Numbered from the stretch's first letter, positions 23,346 through 35,050 are shown. The stretch is DNA of 64,000 nucleotides from Stictocephala bisonia (GCA_035578905.1 JAQJVL010000001.1:248001-312000), one strand, 5' to 3'. The notes: generated by a model from the letters alone, not told the origin. Translations and numbers: made by a program.

Positions 23346-25560
23346 AAATTTGATAGCTCACCCGAGTGTGGTCTTGAAGTGCTAAGCTGTAAAACCATAA
23401 GCAATGTGGAGATCGGAGTGGAAAAGTGCGCAGTCACCGTGATAACAACTAGCCGTGAATATCGTGTTTACTCGCGTTGCACGAACAAGAGCAACTATAT
23501 CAAACAATACACTGAAAATGTCACCACTATTTGATGATCCGCCACATGTGGTCTTGAAGTGCTGAAGTGTAACACCATTAGAAATGTGGTGACTGAAGTG
23601 GAACAGTGCGCAATCACCGTAACGACAAGTAGCCGTGAATATCGTGTTTACTCGTTTTGTACGAACAAGAGCAACAATATCAAACAATACATTGAAAATG
23701 TTACCACTATTTGATGATCCGCCACATTAGATCTATAAGTGCTAAGGTGTAACACCATTAGAAATGTGGTGACTGAAGTGGAACAGTGTGAAATTACCAT
23801 GACAAGTAGCCGTGAATATCGTGTTTACTCGTTTTGTACGAACAAGAGCAACTATATCAAACAATACATTGAAAATGTCACCACTATTTAATGATCGGCC
23901 ACATTAGATCTATAAGTGCTAAGGTGTAACACCATTAGAAATGTGGTGACTGAAGTGGAACAGTGTGAAATTACCATGACAAGTAGCCGTGAATATCGTG
24001 TTTACTCGTTTTGCACGAACAAGAGCAACTATATCAAACAATACATTGAAAATGTCACCACTATTTGATGATCCACCACATGTGTTCTTTAAGTGCTAAG
24101 GTTTAATACCAGTAGAAATGTGGTGACTAAAGTAGAACAGTGCGCAATCACCGTAACGATAAGTAGTCGTGAATATCGCATTTACTCACTTTGCACGAAC
24201 TAGGGCAACTATATATCAAACAATCCATTGGACATATCGCTTTTATTTGACGACTTACTGATAAGTGGTCTTGAATCTAAGGTGTTAGTATAGATGTGGT
24301 AATTGAAGTGGAACAGTGCAAAGTACAGAAATAAATTGAAAATGTCACCGTTACTTGAGGACACACTGATATGTGGTGTTAAGAGTGCTATGTTGTATCT
24401 ACAAAGGTATCGAGTGACTGGAGTGGAACAGTGCGCAGTCACCGTGACAACAAGTAGCAGTGAATATCGTGTTTACTTACGTTGCATGAACAAATGCAAC
24501 TATACAGAAATAAATTGAAAATGTCACCGTTACTTGAGGACTCAGTGATATGTGGTCTTAGAGTGCTATGTTGTATCTACAAAGGTATCGAGTGACTTGA
24601 GTGGAACAGTGCGCAGTCACCGTGACAACAAGTAGCAGTGAATATCGTGTTTACTCGGTTTGTACAAACACGGTCAGCTATATCAATAAATCGAAATTGT
24701 AACCGTTATTTGATGATTGACTATATGTGGTCTTGGAGTTTCAAGGTGTTGCTAGAGATGTGGCGATTAAAATGGATCTGTGCGCAGCCACTGTGAAAAC
24801 AAGTAGCCGTGAATATTGTGTTTACTCGGTTTTTAAGAACAAGGGCAACTATATCAAACAATCAATTGAACACAATCAATTGAACTATATCAAACAACCA
24901 AACAATCAAGGAGTCACTGATACACGGTCTTGGAGTGTTATTGTGTAACTACAAGGGTAGCGAGTGATTGGAGTGGAACAGTGCGCAGTCACCGTGAAAA
25001 CAAGTAGCAGTGAATATCGTGTTTACTCGATTTGTACAAACAAGGGCAACTATACCAATCAATCAATCGACAATCTAACCATTCGATGACTAACTGATTT
25101 GGTCGTGGTGTGTTTAGGTGTGAGTACAAAGGTAGTGAATGATTAAAGTATAACAGTGCGCAGTCACTATGAATATCGTGTTCACTCGGTTTGTGCCAAC
25201 AAGGTCAACTGTACTAATAAATAAATCGGAAATGTAACCCTGATTTGATGAATAACTATATGTGGTTTTGAATTTGTTATGGTGTAACTACCATTGTTAT
25301 GGTACCATGTTATGGTTGAAATGTAAGTGATTGGAGTGGAACTCTGCCCAGTCATCGTGACAACAAGTAGCAGTGAATATCGTGTTTACTCTGTACAGAC
25401 AAGAGTAGGCCTACCTATACACAAAATCAATCGTAAATGTAAACTTTACAGGAGGACTTACTGACATATGGTTTTGGAGTGTTACGGTGTAATTAAAAAG
25501 GTAGTGAATATTTGGAGTGGAACTCTTTGCAGTTACTGTGAAAACAGAATTATATACTCG
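23346..25560. repeat. Satellite array, ~180-bp unit, ~13 copies
   Basis: GTGGTCTTGAAGTGC or variants recur about every 175-183 bp, starting at 23368, 23548, 23728, 23905, 24082, 24265, 24373, 24552, 24727 and on to about 25468. Each unit also holds GAACAGTGCGCAGTCACCGT and GTGAATATCGTGTTTACTC. The unit at 24265 is shortened to 108 bp, and the unit at 24727 is lengthened by a local duplication of AATTGAAC-type sequence. Divergence rises towards the right end. Units three and four (23728, 23905) share AGATCTATAAGTGCTAAGG, a recent local duplication. Confidence 0.95.
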
Positions 25561-26769
25561 TACATCTTCTTGAGGTCTATTTTAATGTTAACATTTAATA
25601 AGTCATTCTTTGATAAACAAATACAAATCATAATGTTCTAATTATTTTGTTTAATATACTGTACCAAGACTAGCTCCAGCCACACGTATCCTTTGAAGTA
25701 AGTAAACATTTGAAATGCATATCCATGTCAAGCAAGTTCAACTGTTATAACGCGGGCATCAGCTACTGATATACGAGCTATACGCTGCCTGGTGGGCAAG
25801 CGGAGAAGACAGAATATGCTTGTTCAACTCAACAATAGTTTTGGATTGGAGGGCCAGATGACAAGTGTTCTGGTACTAATCAACGGTGTTAAAAGAAATT
25901 CCAAAATCTTGGTAGAGCCCCAGTTAGAGGGTCGTAGGCTCTACAGTGACTTAGTAACTCACTTGAGAAGAGTTTGAATAACCAGAGGATGACCTTTCTA
26001 TAATACCAAGAACTTGCTGTGCGTCAACCAGAGAAAGGAACACTTCAAAGTTTATGGAACAATCCTGTTTAATGTGTTTTGAGGTAAAGGCAGTGAGGAA
26101 GGTACATTCATATTTAATGAGTACACTTAAAAGTAGAGGACTCATTAACGTTTACCAAGTGGCTTGTGAAAAACTGTTCACTCTCGAAGTTAGACTAGGC
26201 ATATTACACTTGCCTTTTGGATTCACAATCAAACAGAAAGTTGTCATTTAGTTCTTCATTCACAGAAAGGTGAGCACTCCTGCACGCATTGAGTGCTAAC
26301 ATCGTTACTCTTGTAATTTTGTTATTTTTCTTCACATTGCACGTTTACATTGTTAAAAAAATAAGTAGCAATACCATTAGCTCTTTCGTTCGTTCGGTGA
26401 ATGGTAGAAAGTGCTCTGATTGGCTTGTATTGGGATATGTATTATCAACCTTATTTTAGACTTTTGACAGACAATATTTTAAAATATTTTCTAAATATGC
26501 ATCTTAAGTTTATAAATAATATTTGTCCATTTCAATGTGAAAAAAACTTATAATTTTTAAGAAACTGTGGTATGTCAGTCAATAGTATTTAGATTTTATT
26601 AGACAAGGAAATAATGTAGTATTAAAATTAAATTTTTAAAAAATTGTAGTTTCAATGGTTTTTTCGGTATATGATTATTTATTGATATACACGTGATTGT
26701 TCATTTAATTGTATGCCTTCAATATATAGAGATCTATTTTAGTCCACGTGGTTAAATAACAAGCACCGC
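25561..26769. other. Sequence without recognised gene
   Basis: Frames at 25792-25977 (GTG-initiated), 25951-26145 (minus) and 26054-26251 lie in a moderately GC-richer patch (25740-26280). I found no domain, and none is convincing as a host exon. The patch could be an old transposon part. Confidence 0.35.
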
Positions 26770-27010
26770 ACATATATGGGTGAGAAAGGGGTCGAAAGAA
26801 CTGTACGTTGATGGTTGTGCAGGAGGGTCATTACCACCTGACATGTATGGGTGAATAAGACGATCATCATCACCTTACGTGTATGGGTGAGCAGGAGGGT
26901 TATCATCACTTAATGTGTATGGGTGGGTATCAACATGCATGTGTGGGAGTGTTATCACCAACGTAAGTGACACCACAGTCTCTTCAGTCATCTTAGTCCT
27001 TGGGGTGGGT
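26770..27010. repeat. Degenerate minisatellite (GTGTATGGGTG units)
   Basis: Imperfect units carry TATGGGTGAG or TATGGGTGGG with GGAGGGT and ATCATCACC linkers at about 26773, 26848, 26880, 26918 and 26942. The motif is the reverse complement of that in the array at 11800-12165. Another single unit, GGTATGGGTGGGTAGAAGGG, lies near 42526. Confidence 0.75.
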
Positions 27011-27080
27011 GGGTCCTTAAATTGTCTGTGTAGGGATGGATTGATTGGATAAATTAATCACTAATATTAAATTACCTAGC

Positions 27081-27444
27081 TTACCTAGCTGGCCACTCAA
27101 ACCCAAGTTGGTTTTTGGCCTCACCAACAGCTTGACGCCATCTTTGTCGGTCATCCATCATGTCCTCTGTAGCTCTTATGTGTCTCATGTCTTTTTGGAC
27201 TTGGTCCCACCAGCGAAGTCTTGGTCGTCCTAAAGGTCTTCTTCCTCTTGGTATATCTTCCAAAGCTGCTCTTAAATTGGAGTTCCTGTTTCTTCTGTGA
27301 ACATGGCCTGCCCATCTTAGTCTTTGACTTTTAATTGTTGCAATTATGTCTGGGTCTGTATAGAGTTCTCGTAATTCTCGGTTTTTTCTTATCCTCCACG
27401 TACCATTTTCTAATATGGGTCCAAAAATCCTCCTTAGATTAAAT
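27081..27444 (-). pseudogene. C-terminal fragment of a non-LTR retrotransposon polyprotein
   Basis: About 121 codons are open without a stop from about 27444 to the TAA at 27081. The reading holds FGPILENGTWRIRKNREL, then LRWAGHVHRRNR, then RGRRPLGRPRLRWWDQV and DRQRWRQAVGEAK. This is the familiar C-terminal tail found after the RT of several LINE families. The piece lacks the RT core itself and abuts an AT repeat at its 5' side, so it is 5'-truncated. An uninterrupted frame suggests a fairly young insertion. An ATG-initiated frame begins only at 27263. Confidence 0.85.
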
Positions 27445-27600
27445 ATTAAATTTATTAAATATATTTAATATTAAATATTAAATATAAATTGGATATTTAA
27501 TATTAATTTTAATATATTTAATATTAAATATTAATATATAAATAATATTAAATATTAAATATTAAATATTAAATTTAAATTAAATCCTCCTAATATTAAA
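27430..27600. repeat. Simple AT repeat (TTAAATATTAAAT-type)
   Basis: Irregular repeats of AATATTAAAT fill the stretch. AATCCTCCT occurs on both borders (about 27427 and 27587), so the AT block may have expanded inside, or been inserted into, the retrotransposon fragment. Confidence 0.85.
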
Positions 27601-28649
27601 TTTTTGACACAAAAATACACCGTTTAATAAATGTATCCAAACATTTTCCCAAGGTTGTATTGTTTTATTAGTATGTTTTGAGGAAAACTATTCTTAATTA
27701 GTTAGGTGCTACCACAATAAATCCAGAAAATTTAATTATTATTTAATTTTAAGGTAATATACAATCATGAACAAAAAATGAGTTTAATTTAATTTATAGT
27801 TTTTTATACAAAAATTTATTTATAAAAGGATAACTCAAATAAACAAATTTTTTTAATAAATATATAAAATATATAAATAAAAAAAAACAAATAAACAAAT
27901 TTCATATCCACTAACAAGTGGATCTGAAATTTGAGTTATACTTGTCCAATAAGTTTTTCTGTATTTGTACACCTAAAACCCCAAGGTAGGCTTATAAGCA
28001 TGGCTGTACTTAATTGCTTTTTGCATGACATCATTTTTATATTCCTATTTTGGTTTAAAATTACGATAGGAGATTTATACGAAGAGAAATCTACGAATCT
28101 TTAATTTGTCAGCATTTCACAGTCGTAAAAACCAATGAGCTGTCGAATATCGTCGTATCTACAAATACACATCCTCTAGGTATATCGTTACATGTTCCTG
28201 TAGGCCTCAAAAATTACATATGTGAGAGGTTTTATATATATTAAGCAGAACAGCTTAAATATGATACCAAAGCCACTGGACCAAGATTGATGTATGATTA
28301 CTGATAATTTTGAAAATATAAAATGGCATTGATTAATAACTAACAATAATGAAAAAGTATTACAAAAGTAGCCTTATGGTTTTAAATTTGAAAATATTGT
28401 TTCGATGTGTGAAAATTAAATAAAACGCATCAATATTTCGGGTTAAAATTTTGAAATGATAAATTTATATGTATTTAAAGAATATATCTAAATTAGTTAG
28501 TGTATAATATGTACATTTATTGTTTGTAATTTGAACTAATTTTAAATATGCTTAATGATTACTTCAACAAACAAAAAATATCAATCCGATATTTTAACAC
28601 AGTTTTGATATTGTTAGTACGAAAATTCCAAAGAATATTTAGTTTTTTG
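27601..28649. other. AT-rich sequence, no gene recognised
   Basis: No gene or repeat family was identified. The 68-codon frame at 28548-28754 overlaps the left end of the following MITE and is not credible as a gene. Confidence 0.4.
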
Positions 28650-28988
28650 GCACCTTTTCCGTTCATTCACTATCATTACTTTTTCCGTTACATCTCTACC
28701 ACTATTATTTTTATCGCAAATATGGTTAGGTTAGGACATGTTAGGTTAGGTTAGGTGGCTACTAAAGTTGAACACAAACTGGTAAATCCAATGATTGACT
28801 TACTGCCGAATGCGCTCTCCATATTCTTCTTGGAAAGTGATAAGATAAGGCCAGTGATATCGGATAAGAAATACCAAAGTAGACGTAAAAATGATTGGGG
28901 GACAGTTTGTAGAGCAATAGAATATTCATCAAGTGGTAGTGAATTAACGGAAACAAAAAGTAGTGGTTGTGAATTAACGGAAAAGATC
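28650..28988. mobile_element. TTAGG-bearing MITE, copy B with doubled ends
   Basis: The interior matches copy A (14300-14578). Each end carries the terminal motif twice: CTTTTCCGTTCATTCACTA and TTTTTCCGTTACATCTCTAC on the left, GTGGTAGTGAATTAACGGAA and GTGGTTGTGAATTAACGGAA on the right. This gives ~60-bp terminal inverted repeats. Five TTAGG pentamers lie at 28726-28735 and 28741-28755. A 100-codon frame (28755-29057) runs through it, but copy A does not keep it open. Confidence 0.85.
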
Positions 28989-29969
28989 CGACTATTTAAA
29001 GTAATTATCACTGCAGATACAGAAAGATATTTTCCGTTAAAATATAATTTTTTTTAAATTTTGTTATTTGTATATTAAGAACACTTACGTTACTCTAAGA
29101 ATTATGACGGGTAAATATGACATTGCAATGATCAAGGAATTTTTTTTTAATTGGTAGCGATCGTAAGATTATTGAAAGAAAAGTAATTAAAAAATCAACA
29201 GAGTAAACAGTCATAAAACTGTTTCCAAATATACGGATTTAAGATGTGTTAGTGAGTATTATTGATTCAGGATCTTAAAAGTCTTAACAATGGCTAGCAA
29301 AGGTATGAAGCTTGTTGAAGTAAGGTGTCAGACTAAGCACGTGACTTGAAGAACGTGACTTGTGTACTACTGAGACTAATACAGTTCTACAGCCGACTTC
29401 GTCTGGTGAGAAGGTACTCCGAGCTAATATACATTAGGTGTTAAAAGAATTATAACAATTTAAATTAGAAGAAATATACTATCACAGAATTATTTTAATT
29501 GAAAATCAATGTTCAGTGTAGGCCTAATGGCCTATTTCAAGGAGAAAAAATACTAAACAAACTCGTGAAAATAAAAATCTTAGAGTGTTTTATTAGATTA
29601 GAAGGTTGCGTCAGAAAAACTATTACATAGAATATTTTATAATTGAAGTGCTCATTTAAGTTAATTGAATTGTATTGTAATTTGGATTATTGTAAATTAA
29701 ATAAAGTATACTTTGAAAATTGAGAAATGGTTTTTTTTAACTCGAATGTTTATAACTATAATATTCGTTCGAAAACGTAGTAATGGTTTTGTAAGTGTAA
29801 TTTTTGAAACACTAATCAGTAAGTTTTGATAACTGTATAAGTTGTATATTGGATTACAGGTTCTTATAATTTAAAATGAATTATAAAATTCTTTTAATAC
29901 GTCAGGGTGTTCTACTCTGGTGTACGGAAAAAATGGTTGAAATAACACCCTAAACTAATCTTACTGATA
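28989..29969. other. AT-rich sequence upstream of element B
   Basis: Nothing recognised apart from a slightly GC-richer patch at 29310-29420. Confidence 0.35.
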
Positions 29970-30257
29970 GATGGGATATTCTGACTCTCATGGATTCATG
30001 AATGAAGAAAAGTTTACAAAAAGGAAATCGGTAAACAAATTCAAATACTACCTTAAAAATAGCAAAAAGTAATATGGATTCTTCTAAGAAAACGTTGGAT
30101 AGTAGAAGGATAAATTATGGTTATTATAATAATCTTAAATCCTGAATCAATGATCAGTCAGATTCAGATTCAGTAATTGATAGTCGTAAAAATATAAAGA
30201 TAAATAAATGTTTTTAAAAATTTGTTTGTGTTGGCGATGATTCGTGCATGTTGGTAA

Positions 30258-30515
30258 TTGGTCGTCAATAATGTATCGAATATTTTTTTTATAAACGATG
30301 ATAAATTAAAGTTGTTTAAAATTAATGTACTAGAGGAGAACTATTCGTATCTTAAATTTGGTTCACATAAAACGCTAGTAAAGGAGCTACACCAGCTCAA
30401 TGGATTAATTACATTTTTTAGAAATGTAAATAGCTCTTTACTAACTGGGTACAACATTGTTACTAATAATAGTTTAATTTGTAAGATGAATGCTATTTAT
30501 AAGACAACATATTAG
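30258..30515 (+). pseudogene. Possible ORF1 remnant of element B
   Basis: An 85-codon open frame with no ATG at its listed start lies just upstream of the endonuclease domain, where LINE ORF1 or the endonuclease N-terminal extension is expected. I recognise no zinc knuckle, RRM or coiled coil in it. Position is the only argument for linking it to the element. Confidence 0.35.
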
Positions 30516-30524
30516 CTAAGTGAC

Positions 30525-31340
30525 CTGTTGCTCCTAGTACTAATGAGAGTTTCTGTGACGTGGTTTCTGAGGCTAGTGTGAATAATCAAAGCAGATTTAG
30601 TGTTGACATTTTCCACCAAAACATGCAAAGTCTTAGTAATAAAATAGGACAGCTCGAGGTTGTTTTGCATGATGAGGTTGTGGACATAGTGTGACTTAGT
30701 AAGCATTGGCTAACTGGTAACGAGACAGTCACCCTGTCTTATGGTGACTGTTATGGATGGCTATCATATAGTAGCTGCCCACTGCAGGTCTTCTGTTGGT
30801 TGTGGCGGAGTGACAACTTTATTGAGAGATGGCCTCATTGGCATGAGAAGGGATGATATCATGCAACACAGCTTAGAGTGAGTCTTTGAAGTGATGGCAG
30901 TATCGGTCCCAGCTATACGAGCGACTGTGGTCTGTGTGTACAGGCCCCCTTGCGGTCGGTTTGCCCTTTTCATGGAGAAGTTCAATTCTGTACTTTCCTT
31001 AGCAAATGAGGATCTGAATTATATTTTAATTTCAGGGGACTTCAACGTTAATATTTTATAACAGTCTCAAGAGACAACATAATTTCTCGATTTGTTACAT
31101 AACTTTCAGCTTGTCCCTACCATTCGTGGTATCATTAGATTATCAGGAAACAGTGGTTCCTATTTGGATAACATCATCACAAATTTCCCAACCACCTGTT
31201 TAAAGTCCAACATTTTACATACCTCCATTTCTGACCACGAGGGTAAAATCATGCGTTTATTTCCTCCATCATCACAAAAATTTAGTGGCAATCATTTACA
31301 TAGTGAAAAACATTTCGTTCATTTAGTGAAAAAATAAACA
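30525..31340 (+). pseudogene. AP endonuclease domain of element B
   Basis: Reading across at least two frameshifts and two stops, the domain shows FHQNMQSLSNKIGQLE (N-terminal strand with the catalytic-region QN), SKHWL in place of the usual EHWL, VCVYRPPCGRFALF, LISGDFNVNIL (the GDFN motif) and YLDNIITN followed by SISDHEGK (the SDH motif). These are the expected motifs in order for the nuclease that nicks the target site. The change of E to K in the EHW motif would remove a metal-binding residue. The last part is open as 31092-31337. Confidence 0.85.
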
Positions 31341-31957
31341 CACATTTCGTGGTTACCTTCAATCTGAGTTATGGGAAAATGTTTTTCGGGAAAAGTCAAC
31401 AGATGCTATGTTTTCCAAATTTACAGATGTTTTCACAGATTACTCTTTTAATTAATTTCCTCTTGTTAAGAAAAGAACAAGGAACCCTGGCCGACCTAAG
31501 TGGCTAACTGAGCAGGTATTGGAAAGTCGGCGGCGTCTTTGGGATACCTACGTTCTGCAGAGACGTGGACCTCCAGCGCTAAAAAATTACTACAGGATAT
31601 CATAAATCTATAAGAGAAGCAAAATCTAAGCAAGCAGAGGAGTTCATAATGACTAGATCTAATACCTCAAAAGCTACTTGGCAGGTTATGAATAGTTGCA
31701 GGACTTCCCATAAACAATCTAAAGGTAACGTTGTGGACGAGCTGGTTCATGAGGGGTAATGTATGCGTGATCCGAAACTAATTGCTTCAATTCTTAATCT
31801 TTCATGAGTGTAGCAGAGAATCTGGGGCTGCATCAATCTCAGAATCTCCCTGAACTTCAGCAATCAATATTTTCTCACATTATATATGTAAGAACAGGGC
31901 AGTGTTCCTATTTCCCTGTATTTATCTGAGATACTGGTATCTGAAACTGTAAACCTT

Positions 31958-32185
31958 TTGAAAAATAGCCACTCCTTACATATATTTGATATCTCGTCAA
32001 GTCTTTTGAAGGGATGTGTTCAAGAGCTGGCACCTATCATGATATATTTATTTAATTTCTCTGTATTGGAAGGTGTATTTCCTACGGACTTAAAATCCAC
32101 CAAGACGATACCAGTTTTGAAAAAGGGAAGAAGTAGAACTGACCCTAACTCCTACTATATTCTTTTTTTAAACTCAACAACATAA
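31958..32185 (+). pseudogene. RT fingers region of element B
   Basis: 75 open codons containing LAPIMIYLFNFSVLEGVFP and KSTKTIPVLKKGRSRTDPNSY. These match the LINE motifs preceding the RT core (the usual VPIFKKG and NYRPIS positions). The frame ends in a TAA at 32185; the reading continues in another frame with DSQFGFRP (about 32195-32220). Confidence 0.8.
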
Positions 32186-32390
32186 TATCGGATAGCCAGT
32201 TTGGATTCAGACCAACATCTTCTGCAGTAGCATCAGCCACGAAGCGTGTACTGACCCTCTTGAGTCTGGCGACCCTTTTTGCCTTTTTTGCGATCTTAAT
32301 AAGGCCTTTGTCGTTGTTGATCATGTCATTCTCTTACAGAAACTGTTTGGATACATCAGAGGGTTTTTTCTAAACTGGTTCAGGTCCTAT

Positions 32391-32747
32391 TTGCTTGGTC
32401 GAGTCCAATGTGTCCAACTTTCTAGCTTTGATGAAACTAACACGTCTGAATTTTCCACTGTTAGATCAGGTGGGCCTCAGGGCTCTGTCCTGGGGTCTTT
32501 GCTTTTTATCCTCTATATAAATGATCTTCCTAAACATGCTAACTCTGGTTTAGATAATGCACCACTCTCTGTTTCTTTATTTGCTGACGATACATGTCTC
32601 ATTTTAAATCACAAAAATTTTTCTTCTATAGTCTATATTTTTAATCACACTTCCTCTCAACTTATTCAGCGGTTTTCATCAAATAAATTGTACCTAAATG
32701 TAGCCAAAACCACTATTATTGAATTTCATCCTCAACGCACCCTATAA
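32391..32747 (+). pseudogene. RT palm domain of element B
   Basis: 118 open codons. VRSGGPQGSVLGSLLFILYI (RT motif before the active site) is followed by VSLFADDTCLIL, with the FADD catalytic pair intact at about 32577-32592, and by FSSNKLYLNVAKTTIIEF. The family usually has GVPQGS where this copy has GGPQGS. The frame runs out near FHPQRTL, and the next part is in a different frame, overlapping at 32719. The start codon lies inside the domain. Confidence 0.9.
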
Positions 32748-32967
32748 TATTCCAAATATATTTTGCATGGGCGACACTGTTTTGGACAAAACTCTGTCAA
32801 CTAAATTCCTTGGAATCCATCTAGATTATAATTTATTATTATACACTCATATTTCTAAGTTAGGGAGCCAGCTGAACTCTGCTATATTTTCCCAGAGATG
32901 TTCGCTTCATTTACCTCTAGTAAGGTCCTCAACCTCGCGTATTAAGGCCTTATTGAGGGTCGATTGA
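32719..32967 (+). pseudogene. RT thumb region of element B
   Basis: 82 codons including STKFLGIHLDYNLLLYTHI, the thumb motif that follows the RT palm in Jockey/CR1 proteins. It overlaps the previous frame by 29 bp and the next by 4 bp, so two frameshifts separate what was one reading frame. Confidence 0.85.
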
Positions 32968-33332
32968 GATATGCAATTATTTTCTGGGGTTTCTGTAATT
33001 GTACTTTATTTAATCGAATATTTATTTTTCAGAAGAGGGCACTAAGGATCGTCTGGGGTCTGGATCACAGGGCCAGCTGTAGAGAGCTCTTTCGGGCGGG
33101 TGGCATCCTCACACTACCCAGCCTTTTAATATATGAGGTGGTGGTATATGTTTTTAAAAATCAAATCACATTCCCTATCCTTAATCATAACTACAGTACT
33201 AGATGTAAAAACAATTTCACCATTGAAAAGTGCAATCTGGATCTTTTTAAAATATCAGTTTTTAATTTTGGCCCTAAATATTTTAATCTTGTCCCTCAAA
33301 ATATAAAAACAATCAATAATTATCTCTGCTGA
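32964..33332 (+). pseudogene. C-terminal domain of element B
   Basis: 122 codons. RYAIIFWG, then IFIFQKRALRIVWGLDHRAS, CRELFRAGGILTLPSLLIYE and NYSTRCKNN give the conserved C-terminal pattern of these retrotransposons, the same pattern as in the copy at 40658-41563. The TGA at 33330 gives a plausible original end, followed by a 3' UTR. Confidence 0.85.
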
Positions 33333-33660
33333 AAACCCGTTTGAGGAGCCATTTGGTCGGGAGGGCTTTCTATACTATCGACGAAGCTCTTATGCACCCT
33401 TAAGTGGTGATGTTGGCTGTTTTATTTTTATTTAACTACCTTAAATACTTTTTCTTATTGTAGCAACTCTTATTGTAATAAAATAAACGTCAAGATCGGC
33501 TTAAGTGTAGGCCATAGTGAAAAATTGTCTTATTATTAATTTACTTATGATGTTATTTGTGTATTATTTTATGTTCCTGATTAATTATGTTATTTTTGTA
33601 TTATGACTTGCATATAAAACTATAACAGTTCATATTGTGCCAATAAATTAATCTTAAATC

Positions 33661-34134
33661 TTGAATCTCAAAGAATTCGACATAACGTAACCCGTCAGGA
33701 GAAGAACGCCTTAGTCACTATTATAGTCTCGTACACAAGAACTTGGCTCATGGGAAGGTTCCTTGGAGGTATTTGAGAACTACATACTCGACAAACTGTA
33801 AGACTTAAACGCCATTTCTAAGCGTCGCGTTGACTAATCCATTGTCTAGAGGCGGAAGAAGCTACACCATGACAAAACAAGAAATAATGCGGACGATGTC
33901 CACACTCAAGACCAGAAGGACTAAAAAGGACTTCTTCGTGGAGACAGCTGTTAACCAAAATTAGAATCTACGACACAATCTCGCGTTATACCTGATAAAT
34001 ATTATGGTTGGAGGAGCGACAAAATAGTGCGTCCGGGGAGGGGTGGGGACTACCTGATCTATCCAGTTACCTACTGGCTATTAAAGCTCGGATGAAAGCT
34101 CTGGTGAAGTTGTGATATACTGCTTACGTGCCAC
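33661..34134. other. GC-richer segment of unknown nature
   Basis: Composition rises over 33690-34080. All frames have stops. No motif, SINE head or terminal repeat was recognised. Confidence 0.35.
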
Positions 34135-34472
34135 TTATTTTGTAGTGTTGTTCAATAGAATGAAATAAAATCCAAACGTACATTTGTAATCTGGATGTTT
34201 TACAATTCAATAATGATAAATTGTACATAATTTTAACCATAACAACCAGTTATTGAGTATGCAGAAGGAAAATGACTTTACAGGACCGATTAAACAACAA
34301 AACATTTATTTGCTACAAAAAACTGTATAAAACTCAACCTTGCTAGACGTAAATAACAAAACATGGATTTTTTACTTACTATTTTTTACACTTGACTGTC
34401 AAGTTTACCTATACAAATTTACGAAGGACCTATAGGTTTTATTTCATTCTATTGAACAACACTACAAAATAA
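34135..34472. mobile_element. MITE with identical 36-bp terminal inverted repeats
   Basis: The left end TTATTTTGTAGTGTTGTTCA (34135-34154 and on to 34170) is the exact reverse complement of 34437-34472, 36 of 36 bases. Weaker pairing extends ~20 bp further inward (ACATTTGTAA against TACAAATTTACG). The element is 338 bp without an open frame. Identical ends suggest a young insertion. No clear target-site duplication was seen. Confidence 0.9.
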
Positions 34473-34541
34473 ATATTGTAGTCAAACTGTTTGACACAAC
34501 ATTAAAAAAATATGGCAAACCATGCTTATCGTAAACAATTA

Positions 34542-34872
34542 GTTTTTTAATTAGCATAATACGTGTTGGTACAAATACAGTACAAGTAAACGTCACACAA
34601 CACAAATTTACTACGGTACAATATAAGCACAAAATGTACAAATATAATAAAACACAAGTACAAAATGCAAAAATATTATGGTGATCGATTTCGATGAACC
34701 ACGCTCACCTTCCTCAGATCAGAGGGATTCACAAAAGATTCAAAAGAATTTGGTGAATCACTCTGGTCTGAGTAAGGTGAGCGTGGTTCACCGAAATCGA
34801 GCACCATAATATTTGTGCATTTTGTACTTATACTGTAATATATTTGTGTTGCGTGACGTTTACTTGTACTGT
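34542..34872. mobile_element. Foldback element, copy 3
   Basis: The left extension GTTTTTTAATTAGCATAATA matches copies 1 and 2. The palindrome runs from AGTACAAG (34579) to CTTGTACT (34870), with inner GGTGATCGATTTCGATGAAC paired to the segment near 34780-34807. The loop lies near 34735-34755. The right end has an extra GTACT repeat. Confidence 0.9.
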
Positions 34873-35050
34873 ACTGTACTTAATATTTAACTCTATTGCA
34901 TTATTTGTACTACATTGTTGTTGAGACACATTGTTAACAATATAGATATAATTGTCACTTTTTAAAAATAAATAATTCGTATTTTTTCGAAGTACAATAA
35001 TTGTTTTGATTGTATGTTACAATAATATGTATAATATGTAAACTATGTTT

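Larger units (their letters stand above)
29970..33660 (+). mobile_element. Near-complete non-LTR retrotransposon, decayed (element B)
   Basis: This is the most complete mobile element in the window, about 3.7 kb. In order it shows a poorly preserved upstream region (possible ORF1 remnant, 30070-30515), an AP-type endonuclease domain (30525-31340), a linker, a reverse transcriptase (about 31960-32750), a thumb (32750-32967) and a C-terminal domain (32964-33332), then a ~320-bp 3' UTR. It ends near AATAAATTAATCTTAAATC with a short repeat-like tail (33640-33660). Order and motifs fit the Jockey/CR1 superfamily. Stops and frameshifts break every domain, so it is inactive. The 5' end is uncertain. 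Confidence 0.85.

Noticed and set aside
25792..25977. 61-codon frame with basic N-terminus as a small host gene
   Set aside because: It starts with GTG, has no recognisable domain and no upstream signals.
28755..29057. 100-codon frame within the MITE at 28650
   Set aside because: It is not open in the related copy at 14300 and has no transposase motif.
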